Shown here: one piece after another, positions 23,901-30,940 of the stretch
Numbering within the stretch: position 1 is the stretch's first letter
How the letters are laid out: every line of letters starts with the position of its first letter
Notes under the pieces: generated by a model
What the model was told of the DNA's origin: nothing
Databases searched by the model: none
Seen by the model: the letters and a program-made list of their open reading frames with translations, nothing else
Source of the DNA: Mytilus californianus
Taxonomy: Eukaryota > Mollusca > Bivalvia > Mytilida > Mytilidae
Assembly (NCBI RefSeq): GCF_021869535.1
Contig: NW_026262668.1
Span: 13,500,348-13,564,347 of the forward strand
Direction of reading: 5' to 3'
DNA: 64,000 nt
Program-made: the position numbers and the translations under genes

Positions 23901-25811
23901 AACAGCGAAGAACGAATAAAATAATCAATTTCAAAATATTGTTGTGGAAAAAATACTCTCTATTGCCATAATCACTCTATACATAACCATCCATCCAGAC
24001 AGTGCACACGAACTCGTCTACACTTGTTATGTTATTGGTGTATTAAATGTACTACGAAGTTCAGCCGACAATGTAAGATTGAAGGGCGGCATAATTTCTA
24101 AATTAGCAGGTGAAGTACGCTTAGCTTGCTCACAGGAACTGCGAGCATTCTCTGTTACGGTATTGTTTCATTATACGGTAACCTTAATTTTTGTTGCCAA
24201 ATATACAGGTATATAAGAGTAAAGTACTTTTTCTTGATATTTTCTTTTATTTTCTATTATGCACATTTTATTGCAATAATAGATTTTTAAATACGGGCAA
24301 AGTGAGTGCCAAAAAACTGATATAAATTAACTATAGGTGTAACACCACTAATTCGGGCCCGGCCAGAAAGCACATACCAGAAAATAGTACATATTTAACA
24401 CAAAATAGTTCCTACGCATGGGTTTAACTTCCAAAATATGTAGTATATTTAGGTAATTTTGGTATCAAATGAAAGCTGAATGACTGGTGATCATTGTAGA
24501 ACACTTTTTTACTTATAATTTTGAATAATAAAAAAAACAAAATGCATGAAATTTTAAAAAGAGGGTACATTTTGCCTGTTTGTCAGATCTGAAGTACCTA
24601 TTTTGGTACATCCGAAGTTCCGGGAACCAGTTCTTTCTTATATGCCATTAAAGGTATGCTGATTTTTTCAGTACAAGACACCATAAAGTGTTGTTTGACA
24701 TGGAATGATTGTCACTTTATTTGAACTTAAAACAAAAGAGCTGTGCCTGCTTGAAATTGAGGAATTTAACATAGAAAGCAATGGGGCCATGAATTAGTGG
24801 TGTACTTCCTATAATGGAAAACCGTATTGTATCGTTTTGTTCCTGTCTCATTAACGTATACGTAACATCTCATTTCATCTATAACCAAAACTGTGCAGCT
24901 GAAATAAATCAATTTATTCGACAAACTGATTTATTATATTTTATGATTAGCCCGGAGGACTCTGGTTTATGTCCAATATCAAACAGTAACAACTTGATAT
25001 GACATTAAATGATCTATCTTTATCTCATATTCTCATATTGATACATGTACATGTCATTATTAGGTATGTTATGTAAAAGTTAAACCATCAGGGATAGCTC
25101 ACTGTATGGAAAGTGTAGATCCAGAAAACGATTTTCCAGTATACAGATATAAGGAAATAAAGCATTATCTTGTCGACAGTTTTGTCTATGCTACATTTGC
25201 AGTAATCTGTTAAAAATGACTTTCCCCGTTTTCTTGATATCTTCTACTAAACATTTTTCCTAAGTGTCTTCAGATACACATGTGTGAAATAAAAAGACGA
25301 CTACCGTTAGTGTCTTAGCATAGACATTTATGAAATAAAAAGACGGCTATCATTAGTGTCTTCAGATGGATATGTATGAAATAAAATAAAAAAACGGCAT
25401 CCGTTAGAGACTTCAAAAAAACATATATAAAATAAGCTATTGTAGTTCTGACAATTGTTTGTAAAATGAAGAAGGACTTTTGATTTTAACTACTCAATTA
25501 GTAATGATCCTGATTTCTGAATGATATTAAAAGTAACAGAAGGAATTTCCAATTTAAAGATAAAAACTTACCACAGCAGTTCTGCACGTTCGTTGGTGGT
25601 GCACTCCTGGAGGTAAACACTTAAGTTTTCCAAAAAATGTCTCTAATATGTCATCTAAGTCATACATTGAAACACTTTTCGTTGGGATTTTTAATTCGTC
25701 CAAAACTTCATGATATGGGTCTATAAGCATATCACCAATTTTATCCATTATTCCGTATGTGCCATAGTAAGATAGAAAAAGAGAAATCCAGAGCACTTTT
25801 AACGCAACCAT
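220..25811 (-). CDS. SLC39A4/A12-like: LIV-1 subfamily ZIP zinc transporter (ZIP4/ZIP12-like), 12 exons, 747 aa
   Basis: Members of this family import Zn2+ (some also other divalent metals) into the cytosol across the plasma membrane, usually as dimers. The CDS joins 25811-25572, 16099-15602, 14957-14843, 13429-13173, 12896-12722, 12219-12044, 11661-11568, 3938-3835, 3442-3337, 1630-1478, 963-776 and 357-220. Every intron is GT-AG, every phase matches, and the sum is 2244 nt. Domains in order: signal peptide 1-20; Cys-containing helical ectodomain to about 160; Asp/His-rich linker 165-239 with 13 His; second Cys-containing part 247-370 with RRKR (344-347) and RSKR (361-364); a PAL-type domain with Cys373, CPSLLYQ from 400 and Cys412; and eight membrane segments from about 435 to 740. 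HNFADG starts at 604 and [10 protein letters not shown] at 633; these are the binuclear metal-site motifs of TM4 and TM5. A His-rich cytosolic loop lies between TM3 and TM4. The Cys-rich N-terminal ectodomain points to ZIP4/ZIP12 rather than ZIP6/ZIP10, but I cannot separate ZIP4 from ZIP12. Subfamily placement is established-family knowledge; metal specificity is inference. Confidence 0.95.
776..963 (-). CDS. ZIP gene exon 11 (residues 640-702, end of TM5, TM6, TM7)
   Basis: The acceptor is CTTTTTCAG and the donor is ATG|GTATGT. The exon completes the split Gly of [10 protein letters not shown], then reads [16 protein letters not shown], a typical ZIP cytosolic turn. TM6 (655-676) and TM7 (685-702, [12 protein letters not shown]) follow. 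A plus-strand open frame in the same place is a shadow. The upstream intron (964-1477) is AT-rich, with an (AT)n run near 1411-1430, and holds nothing else recognisable. Confidence 0.95.
1478..1630 (-). CDS. ZIP gene exon 10 (TM4-TM5, metal transport site)
   Basis: This is the diagnostic exon of the family. TM4 carries [14 protein letters not shown] and TM5 carries CHELPHELG. The His, Asn, Asp and Glu residues of these two motifs form the binuclear metal centre in ZIP structures. All key residues are present, so the protein should be competent. The donor is CTAG|GTATTG and the acceptor is ATTTTCAG, with phases 1 and 1. Confidence 0.97.
1780..2570. repeat. Tandem-repeat element in intron 9, about four 175-190 bp units, ending in (CGA)n and a hairpin
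   Basis: Units starting near 1957, 2149 and 2324 share the strings agtccat-tatgagt and acggataaacagg, a partial unit precedes them, and each contains acagagtgaatgtaatg. The array ends in a CGA microsatellite (about 2499-2525), then TGCGAC-AAAA-GTCGCA, which can form a hairpin, then GGCTCGACAAAAA. The same ending closes the element at 22090-23343. Tandem core plus microsatellite plus terminal hairpin is the layout of pearl / Helentron-associated (HINE) elements in bivalves. That class assignment is inference. Confidence 0.75.
2571..3336. other. Rest of intron 9, no gene
   Basis: AT-rich intron sequence between the tandem-repeat element and exon 9. I see only a weak inverted pair around 2858-2943 (tttgttactaat / attagtaacaa) and no coding signal. 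Confidence 0.6.
3337..3442 (-). CDS. ZIP gene exon 9 (residues 554-588, cytosolic loop)
   Basis: Bounded by ACTTTCAG and AAAG|GTAAAT. It encodes a polar stretch ([20 protein letters not shown] and onward) that forms the variable cytosolic loop between TM3 and TM4. It was assigned by splice borders, by phase (0 in, 1 out) and by its fit between exons 8 and 10; the sequence alone is not conserved. The intron above (3443-3834) holds nothing recognisable. Confidence 0.85.
3835..3938 (-). CDS. ZIP gene exon 8 (end of TM3 and start of His-rich loop)
   Basis: The acceptor TTTATTACAG is followed by the rest of a split Gly and [16 protein letters not shown], the second half of TM3. Then comes [11 protein letters not shown], a short His cluster (His541, 543, 545) typical of the ZIP cytosolic zinc-sensing loop. 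The donor is AAT|GTAAGA. Confidence 0.93.
4318..4900. repeat. Dispersed mussel-type repeat in intron 7
   Basis: This stretch differs in composition from its surroundings. It contains gtcaaagagacaacaacccg, cctgacttgggacaggcgc and ggggttaaacatg. A related piece occurs at 27150-27310 (cttctgacttagggacagg, gggttaaacac). I recall this sequence as repetitive in mussel DNA but cannot name the element. It lies just beside the transposase fragment at 4944-5273. Confidence 0.6.
4944..5273 (-). pseudogene. Mutator-like (MULE/FLYWCH-type) transposase C-terminal fragment
   Basis: The 109-residue frame carries [20 protein letters not shown] followed by [25 protein letters not shown]. It resembles the region after the MULE transposase core that occurs in many animal FLYWCH-associated proteins (W-N-x-DGPRTxNHLEGWHNRL pattern). 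Only this C-terminal piece is present; no catalytic part is seen upstream on the minus strand. It sits in intron 7 on the same strand as the transporter. It is most likely a decayed transposon; a captured or missed exon is less likely because the joins of exons 7 and 8 are already in frame without it. Confidence 0.6.
5593..5617. repeat. (CTGT)n microsatellite
   Basis: About six perfect tetranucleotide copies in intron 7. Confidence 0.9.
5618..6629. other. Intron 7 sequence, no gene
   Basis: AT-rich, without convincing coding or repeat structure. Confidence 0.5.
6630..6960. repeat. Degenerate tandem array, roughly 60-70 bp units
   Basis: Units restart with variants of actaccactaggtcga-gcca and continue with tgatgaact and a G-rich trinucleotide. 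Five or so diverged copies can be followed. The unit resembles, in complement, the gactactgggctgg-gataccc module at 34-35 kb, so it may be an older version of the same family. Confidence 0.5.
6961..8639. other. Intron 7 sequence with one repeat terminus
   Basis: Mostly featureless AT-rich DNA. At about 8040-8090 it contains tctcattggcaatcttacc followed by acatctcc, the terminal module that recurs near 27650, 30890, 57020, 57080, 58560, 60180 and, inverted, 62135. Confidence 0.5.
8640..9330 (+). repeat. Dispersed repeat resembling a retroelement 3' region
   Basis: Contains ggcgtggctaggtatttat, gagaggtttagctag-tataaaaccaggtttaatcca and gactttccgttttgaatg. I recall this order as a very common 3' untranslated block of mussel retroelements. 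No coding sequence is recognisable here. The class is uncertain. Confidence 0.5.
9425..9640. repeat. Dispersed repeat (gagaggcaaaag family)
   Basis: Shares gagaggcaaaag, gggacattcaa, cataagtcgaaaac and ctgacaacg with 45325-45600 and 54046-54321, and in reverse complement with 57480-57725. It ends in a short duplicated agagaggccaaagg block and an (AAGT)n run. Open frames here on the minus strand are not genes. Confidence 0.7.
9641..11567. other. Intron 7 sequence upstream of exon 7, no confirmed gene
   Basis: A 115-codon plus-strand frame at 10281-10628 has no recognisable domain. Its minus strand has a short [19 protein letters not shown] stretch that could be retroelement debris. I see nothing else. 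Confidence 0.45.
11568..11661 (-). CDS. ZIP gene exon 7 (His-rich TM2-TM3 loop and start of TM3)
   Basis: Bounded by TATTTTCAG and CAG|GTAAAT. It reads [18 protein letters not shown], a His/Glu-rich loop typical of LIV-1 ZIPs, then [13 protein letters not shown], the first half of TM3. Phase 0 in, 1 out. The intron above (11662-12043) has nothing recognisable. Confidence 0.95.
12044..12219 (-). CDS. ZIP gene exon 6 (TM1 and TM2)
   Basis: The acceptor is TGATCTCAG and the donor is ACG|GTATGT. The exon opens with [20 protein letters not shown], matching the conserved entry into TM1 (residues 435-453). A basic cytosolic turn follows, then TM2 (463-486) with [17 protein letters not shown], a strongly conserved ZIP signature. 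The intron above (12220-12721) is unremarkable. Confidence 0.97.
12722..12896 (-). CDS. ZIP gene exon 5 (PAL-type ectodomain motif)
   Basis: Encodes residues 371-428. Cys373 is followed by [13 protein letters not shown], then [14 protein letters not shown]. This matches the juxtamembrane PAL-motif domain that mediates dimerisation in ZIP4; here the triplet is PSL rather than PAL. Cys400 and Cys412 flank it as in relatives. The donor GAAA|GTAAGT gives phase 1. The 276-base intron above is poly-T rich. Confidence 0.93.
13173..13429 (-). CDS. ZIP gene exon 4 (ectodomain with two furin-like sites)
   Basis: Residues 285-370. The first part ([19 protein letters not shown]) fits the end of the helical ectodomain. 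It is followed by [12 protein letters not shown] and HSRSKRAT, two R-X-K-R sites 17 residues apart, just before the PAL-type domain. Proteolytic shedding of ectodomains is known in ZIP4 and ZIP10; cleavage here is inference. Bounded by TTTTACAG and CAG|GTAAAC. Confidence 0.93.
13638..14745. repeat. Intronic minisatellite, 23-bp unit with higher-order repeats
   Basis: About 45 copies of tagcccagtatagcacaaaac plus two bases fill most of intron 3. A variant block, ggataaatattgatataac, recurs near 13811, 13962, 14091, 14220, 14369 and 14692. Spacings of 129-151 bases (then one of 323) show that groups of about six units were amplified together. The open frame read through it ([14 protein letters not shown]) is an artefact. 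Confidence 0.95.
14843..14957 (-). CDS. ZIP gene exon 3 ([11 protein letters not shown] ectodomain segment)
   Basis: Residues 247-285. It begins in phase 0 with [20 protein letters not shown], the CLS motif found in ZIP4/ZIP12 ectodomains, and continues [12 protein letters not shown]. The acceptor is ATTTTATAG (a TAG, weaker than the others) and the donor is CAG|GTATAA. A second Cys-Leu segment with this pattern begins exon 2 ([13 protein letters not shown]), so the ectodomain contains two related CL-x-S modules. Confidence 0.92.
15374..15601 (-). repeat. 71-bp tandem repeats of the exon 2 tail and its splice donor, in intron 2
   Basis: The last stretch of exon 2 (coding [18 protein letters not shown]) and the donor GTAAGTTCATGA are repeated towards exon 3. 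Perfect donors occur at 15601/15600, 15530/15529 and 15459/15458, exactly 71 bases apart, and a decayed fourth (GTAATT) lies near 15389. The unit is not a multiple of three. Reading past the first donor gives VSS and a stop, so use of a distal donor would end the protein inside the ectodomain. Confidence 0.9.
15602..16099 (-). CDS. ZIP gene exon 2 (Cys-containing domain and Asp/His-rich linker)
   Basis: Residues 81-246, phase 0 at both ends. It starts [20 protein letters not shown] with a TATTTGCAG-type acceptor and continues through [13 protein letters not shown]. From residue 165 it becomes a 75-residue Asp/Glu/His/Ser linker with 13 His, including [19 protein letters not shown]. Such extracellular His-rich stretches in ZIPs are taken to bind zinc. 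The preferred donor is AAG|GTAAGT at 15602/15601; three further donor copies follow in the intron. Confidence 0.93.
16561..16690. repeat. Palindromic fold-back element
   Basis: Arms at 16561-16607 and 16643-16690 are inverted copies with only a few mismatches (core taatttaaatagtaataa and its complement), around a 35-base spacer. It could be a small MITE or the collapsed end pair of one. Confidence 0.8.
18440..18512. repeat. Three-copy 24-27 bp tandem repeat
   Basis: Repeats of aactgtttag-aattagatt in intron 1. Confidence 0.75.
20921..20952. repeat. Poly-G tract of about 32 bases
   Basis: An uninterrupted G run in intron 1 preceded by T-rich sequence. It can form G-quadruplexes in principle, and its length in the assembly may be unreliable. 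Confidence 0.9.
22090..23343. repeat. Helentron-like tandem-repeat element, about seven 146-bp units, ending in (GCC)n and a hairpin
   Basis: Each unit contains ccatgaaaatgaggtcaagg, at about 22222, 22368, 22516, 22662, 22808, 22957 and 23112, with caccaaatatag-tgacctattgc between. It ends in a GCC microsatellite (about 23249-23289), then gtcgagc-ttt-ctgcgac-aaaa-gtcgcag-gctcgac, a nested inverted structure, then AAAAA. The same ending closes the element at 1780-2570, although the tandem cores are unrelated. The poly-Ala open frame on the minus strand is an artefact. Confidence 0.8.
24332..24813. mobile_element. MITE with about 22-bp terminal inverted repeats
   Basis: The left end tataggtgtaacaccactaa and the right end (gaattagtggtgtacttcct plus ata) are inverted copies, about 480 bases apart. 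The ends share TATA, so the target duplication may be TA or TATA. No coding capacity is seen inside. It lies in intron 1. Confidence 0.7.
25262..25440. repeat. Short tandem array, about 58-bp unit, three to four copies
   Basis: Repeats of agtgtcttcaga-a-atgt-tgaaataaaaagacgg-t, close to exon 1 within intron 1. Confidence 0.8.
25572..25811 (-). CDS. ZIP gene exon 1 (signal peptide and start of ectodomain)
   Basis: The ATG at 25811 opens [20 protein letters not shown], a good signal peptide. DPYHEV follows at 31, then a hydrophilic helix, then FFGKLKC and a second Cys at 76, four residues before the phase-0 donor GTG|GTAAGT. The start is the only ATG in frame that gives a signal peptide. The exons at 45964-46185 and 54685-54906 are homologous to it. 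The sequence above (25812-26260) is the presumed 5' UTR/promoter; I see no clear TATA box or metal-response element there. Confidence 0.92.
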
Positions 25812-26402
25812 ATTGTTACTGATCCTTTTGTTGTTATGAAACAGACTTCATATAAAAACATAATATTTTGACAATGATGGATAGCATTTACATGTCATAC
25901 GTGACGAAACCGGCGGTGATTCAAAATTTAGTCCCCATCAATGGACGACAATGCAAAAGAAATGTCATGTCCATGAACAAGACGTCACTAATTTACTATG
26001 ACAAATTTTAGGTAACGATAAATGTCGTTGCAAAATAATTTTGTTGACAATGTGTTTTATGTCATACAGAAGACAATCGTGTTGACCAAAATATTTGTCT
26101 TGTTGAAACGATATATTTCATTTGGACAAAAATACTGGTCAAAGGTAACATAGGACACGTTTCTATAATTAAACAACAGTTGTATCAGTCTAAAACATTT
26201 ATTATACCTCCTGATGAACATGGAGTTTGACAGAACCACATCCTTTATAAGATATTAAATTAATTCATGATTTCTGTTTATTTTGACACATTTTGGAAAG
26301 AAGCCTTTCTATTGATTGATAGCGTTTGAATTTGTCAGATTTTATGATGGACTTCCTCTTTTGGAATCTGCCTTGGAGTTCGGTATTTTTGCTTTTTTCT
26401 TT

Positions 26403-26406
<4 letters not shown>

Positions 26407-26457
<51 letters not shown>
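26407..26457. repeat. (TC)n microsatellite
   Basis: About 25 perfect dinucleotide copies. The Glu-Arg repeat frame on the minus strand is an artefact. The sequence just before it (ccttggagttcggtatttttg) resembles the tail of a common mussel repeat. Confidence 0.95.
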
Positions 26458-26458
<1 letters not shown>

Positions 26459-26734
26459 AAGGTCTTATACGTATTTAAAAAAAAAGTAATTATTAAACAA
26501 GCCTATTTTTTTTTACATTTGCCTGCTAACGATTGTCTTTATCGTTGCATTTTATTTGATTTTCATCCACTAGTAGTTTAACATCTCACCAGTATATGCC
26601 ATCGCTGGCTGTCATCTGCTTAGCAATTTTCAGTTCATTGTTTTATTGTAAATTCTGCTTGTAAGATATCTTTCATTGGAGAGCTGGTTGGTTCAGTTTA
26701 TTGCACCGTCAAATAATTTTGGTAACGCCTGTTT

Positions 26735-27118
26735 GGGAACTCCTTTTATTTTTATACGTATTATTTGGGAACTCCTGTTATTTTTTTTATGTATTATTTG
26801 GAAACTCCAGTTATTTTTTATGCATTATTTGGAAACTCCTATTATTTTTATACGTATTATTTGAGAACTCCTGTTATTTTTTATGTATTATTTGGGAACT
26901 CCTGTTATTTTTTGTGTGTATTATTTTGAAACTCGTTATTTTAGAACTCCTGTTATTCTTTTTATGTATTATTTGGGAACTACTGTTATTTTTTATGTAT
27001 TATATGGGAACACCTGTTATTTTTTATGTATTATTTGAAAACTCCTGTTATTTTGTATGTATTATTTTTCTGAAATCCTGTTATTTTCATACGTATAATT
27101 TGGAAAGCCCTGTTATTT
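26735..27118. repeat. Minisatellite, about 31-bp unit, 12 or so copies
   Basis: Unit ttatttgggaactcctgtta followed by ttttttatgta, with length variants. Open frames across it are repeat artefacts. Confidence 0.92.
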
Positions 27119-27149
27119 TATGTGAAATTGCTGCTAAACCAATAAAAGA

Positions 27150-27310
27150 AAAAAACAATTATGGCAGACAGCAACCAACGACAACTACTGAATAACAGGC
27201 TTCTGACTTAGGGACAGGTACATACAGAATGTGACTGGGTTAAACACAATGTGAGCGCTCAACCTTCCTCGTAACCTGAGCCACTACACATGTTTTAAAC
27301 ACTTTATATT
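27150..27310. repeat. Dispersed repeat fragment, related to 4318-4900
   Basis: Shares cttctgact-agggacagg, gggttaaacac and ctcaacc-tcc with the longer copy in intron 7. It is a truncated, diverged copy. Confidence 0.55.
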
Positions 27311-27479
27311 TAACATTAACAATGGACAATACACCAACAATTTTGAATCATACGAGAGAAAACTAATGCAACAATGTACTTTGTTGTAATTATCGTAACC
27401 AGATGTTTGGCGTAATTCATTTGTTTTTATCTTTCTCCGTTTTTTTTTTGCGTTTTTTTTTTTCAGATGTGAAAAATCA

Positions 27480-27665
27480 ATACAAAAATTCGAAAAGGCA
27501 GCACTAAGTGGACATTTGTCATTTCGGGGACTTTTACAGCTTGCTATGCAGTATGGGTTTTGCCCATTGATGAAGGCCGTGCGGTGACCTATAGTTGCTA
27601 ACCTTTTACATCATTTGGTCTCTGTCGGAGAGTTGTCTTATCGGAAATCATACCACATCTTTTTT
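27480..27665 (+). repeat. Dispersed repeat tail
   Basis: Contains gaaggccgtgcggtgacctat and ends ggagagttgtctta-cggaaatcataccacatct, like the ends of the elements at 30916, 58585 and 60197. It is a separate, more diverged member. Confidence 0.6.
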
Positions 27666-28200
27666 TATATTGTCTTATGATCTCTTATGGCATTACTAGT
27701 ATTTGGATGAAATATCACATGTGTAAGTTAAACGCCATTCATAACAAATGTTGTATTTTAGGTATCTTGACGTCATGAACATCAACAGAGAAAGTTTTGA
27801 AAAAGAATTTGACATTTTGTTTCAGAAATATGGCCCAGATGAAATAACATATCGATATTATAAAATAATATTCTACTCCTGTGTAATCTAGACAAGATCA
27901 TATAAGTATTTTAAGGTGTCTTTGTGTTGTTCAAATGAAAACATTGATGACTAAATATGGTTTAAAACATATTTCGTATATAAGCTATAAGAATAAAACT
28001 TGCTGTTTTTGTTAGAAAACACGAACAAATCAGTATAGTGTATAATATAACAAATAAGTCACGTGACGTCGGGCCATATGAAAACTTTAATGTCTGAAAT
28101 AACTAATCGACTAATTATGGGGATCTACTAAACATATGTTATAAAGACATTGATTTGATATTGAGCAGCAATCAAATTGAAATACAATAGGATGATAATT

Positions 28201-28325
28201 AGAGGTGGTATACGTGTCTTTTAGCACATACTTACAACTTCTCGTCCAATCAAATTGCTTATATTTGCCAATTTGATTGGACGAGAAGTTGTAAGTATGT
28301 GCTAAAAGACACATATACCACCTCT
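28201..28325. repeat. Near-perfect palindrome, 57-bp arms, 11-bp loop
   Basis: Arms at 28201-28257 and 28269-28325 match at 56 of 57 positions (by eye; one G/A difference). It begins agaggtggta and ends taccacctct. It is a fold-back element, and the minus-strand open frame across it is an artefact. Confidence 0.9.
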
Positions 28326-28332
28326 TATTTTA

Positions 28333-28692
28333 GTTTCATGGTACATACTTTTTCCGTGTACTAAGTAACTATACATGAATGACCACAAGGGTAAGATTTC
28401 ATTGTATCGTAATCAAGATATAAAGAAAAAAATTTGCCACTGTCTATTTTGGAATAAAATGCTATGTCCAAAATTAAAAAAAAAAGTTTTTACATTGATT
28501 CTTATATATCCTACTATTAAAATCTTTGGTTTTAAAACATACTTTTGACAATTGCAAGTTTCTATCATTTAAATAAAGAATAACTAATATGGTCATTAAT
28601 ACCTTGATTATAGTACAACTCTGTCATATAATTGTGGTAATTTATCATCCATGCAATTACTTTTTACACAAAAAAGTATGTACTATGAAACC
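28333..28692. mobile_element. Possible MITE bounded by about 28-bp inverted repeats
   Basis: The left side tttcatggtacatacttttt and, near 28666-28692, aaaagtatgtactatgaaa are inverted copies about 360 bases apart. It sits directly beside the palindrome at 28201-28325. The interior shows no coding signal. Confidence 0.5.
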
Positions 28693-29306
28693 TTGTGTAG
28701 GGAAATTAAGGCAACTGGATGATGATTTTTTAAACTTTCTTAAAAGGAACTTGATCCATTTCATCATAAATTGAAAAACCATGATAATGTCTGAAGGGAA
28801 TGTGCCACCTATATCCATATTCGGATAAAGATTTTAGTTGTTACTTTGAAATGAATAAAACCCTATAATCTTTCAAATTGATCGATTGGTACGTGTTGTT
28901 CCTTTTTAATGCCTTATCACAAAACTTTCTATGGCACATTTATCTATATTTTACAAATTTATTATAGCTTTAGTTTTGCTATGAAATTGATTTTTTTTTC
29001 AAAACATGTAAAGCTCCGACTGCAATTTAATTATATATGCATGTTATGGTCAATTTATTATTTCATCTTAGCATGTAAATAAGTATATGTAGAAATACAC
29101 CGCAATATATAGATATACATACTTACTCCAGTAGCTACCATCTTTTCATTTTTGATACCTATGATACTAGTGAGTAAATTTACAAAACATAAAACTTAAG
29201 TTAATGAACTCCGTTTTACAAACACCTGTGATACAAGTAGTCAGCCAAAATAAACTATCAATAGACCAATTAAAAGATTACTTGAGTTGTAAATATGTGC
29301 TAAATT
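28693..29306. other. No feature seen
   Basis: AT-rich DNA between fold-back elements. Confidence 0.5.
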
Positions 29307-29404
29307 GGATAGTCTATGGAAAGGTATAATATACTATGAAATTAAGTGCTCGAGGCAAGCCCCTCGCTCTAAATTTCGTAGTATATACTTTTTCATAGAC
29401 TAAC
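29307..29404. repeat. Imperfect palindrome with arms of about 45 bp
   Basis: Arms at 29307-29355 and 29362-29404 (tagtctatgg-aag-tata against its complement; GC-rich tip gctcgagg / ccctcgc). It can form a long hairpin. The class is unknown. Confidence 0.75.
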
Positions 29405-30244
29405 CGATACATAAAAGGTATATTTATAAAAGAAATGTCAACTACCGCTAGGGGGAAATAACAGGAGATTATAAACTTCCTCAGATTCCTGACCTAAATA
29501 TGATTTTGGTTCATAGACCAAACGACGAGAAAAGCAGGCTATGGGACTTGGGTTTAAATATAATATCAACGTTTGCAAATTCCTCGCGTACCAACCTAAC
29601 TTTATTTTTCTACTGTCTGCACAACTTGCTGAAGCATGTCAAATATTACTATTTATATGCAGCTAGATCAGAGAAGTTCAGGAAAAGAATAAAAAAATCG
29701 ATTAATATATGCATCAAAAGATTAATACTTTTTTTTAAAATAAACTTACTAAGCAATTTCAAACAAACCTTATCCTGGTGTTAACAGAAGATCGTACATA
29801 CATGTACATGACACCAGATTTCATGATATATCGAGAACTTGGTATATGTCCTTTAGATATTAAAATTCAGAATCATTAGATAACATTTAAGCGAATAGTT
29901 GTAGTGTGTCATTAGGTTACATAGGTATGCAAGGAAAAATGATAATGTGCAAAAATTGCTTAACACAGCATAAACCTGTATGAATTATTCAATTGCATAT
30001 TAAGCGGACCCGACTATGAGTATTTATTTCAAAACGGAAAAATCCTTCCCTTTAAAACTATATAGTTCACATTTGGAGCTGTATTTGAGCACTGAAATAA
30101 TAGTCATCGTCAAAATTGGAAAATAAACTAAATATGTACCAAGTGTTCACCCATATGTACCAAGTGTTAGATTAGTTTTATTGATATTAAAGAAATTTCT
30201 TGGTATTCCTAAACGGAAGATTTTATACACACAGAAGAAGAAGT
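29405..30244. other. No confirmed feature
   Basis: A 94-codon plus-strand frame at 29500-29784 has no recognisable domain, and I do not call it a gene. Confidence 0.45.
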
Positions 30245-30916
30245 ATACTTAACAACAAAATTATTTTCATTTACCTGTGTATAATATGACGCAGGTTTCT
30301 TCAGAGCGTTTCTTCAAAAGTGATGATTTTCGAAAAATTGTTTGAAATTTCACAGTGATATCATACTTTAACTTTGTTTAAATCTGTTTATTTACTTTTG
30401 ACTTTAATTATTTAACCCTTGTAATTTTATATTAACTGTGTATTTGCATTCAGGTGTCACAGGTCAAATTTATTCGTTCATTGTGTGTTAATTTACGTTT
30501 TTTGAATGAGTTAAGTCTTCCAATGATATTTTATAGTGTGTTTTTCTATTTTGTGATGTTATACTATTGTTTCAGAAAAGGGAGAAGGTTTGGTACCATT
30601 AAAACGTTTAATCCCGCTGCAAATGTTTGCACCTGTCCTAAGTCAGGAATCTGATTACAGTAGTTGTCGTCTGTTTATGTAGTTCATACGTGTTTCTCGT
30701 TTCTCGTTTTTATATAGATTAGACCGTTGGTTTTTCCGTTTGAATGGTTTTACACGAGTAATTTTTTTGGGGCCCTTTATAGCTTGCTGTTCGGTGTGAG
30801 CCAATGCTCCGTGTTGAAGGCCGTACCTTGACCTATAATGGTTTACTTTTATAAATTGTAACTTGGATGGAGAGTTGTCTCATTGTCACTCATACCACAT
30901 CTTCCTATATCTATAA
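30245..30916 (+). repeat. Dispersed 0.65-kb repeat, copy 1
   Basis: Matches 59560-60197 along its length. It shares caaaattattttcatttacc, ggtttggtaccattaaaacg, cctaagtcaggaatctgat, tagaccgttggtttt and the tail ggggccctttatagct to accacatctt. The shared tail and the lack of coding sequence suggest the 3' part of a retroelement or a non-autonomous derivative. Confidence 0.8.
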
Positions 30917-30940
30917 ACAATTTTTACAATATACAATATT

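Larger units (their letters stand above)
16100..25571. other. Intron 1 of the ZIP gene (9.5 kb)
   Basis: No further in-frame exon is needed here, because exon 1 (phase 0 out) joins exon 2 (phase 0 in). Besides the separately listed palindrome, tandem arrays and MITE, I see only AT-rich DNA from 16700 to 20900 and from 23400 to 24300. Short open frames here lack domain signals. Confidence 0.7.

Noticed and set aside
25980-25988. TGACGTC, a CRE-like site about 170 bases above exon 1
   Set aside because: A 7-base match is expected by chance and nothing else supports a promoter there.
26265-26459. Glu-Arg repeat protein
   Set aside because: It is the (TC)n microsatellite read on the minus strand.
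26701-27195. 164-codon plus-strand frame
   Set aside because: It reads through a 31-bp minisatellite; the repeated IIWELLLFF pattern is a repeat artefact.
29500-29784. 94-codon plus-strand frame
   Set aside because: AT-rich, Lys/Ile/Asn-biased, no domain, no splice or promoter context.
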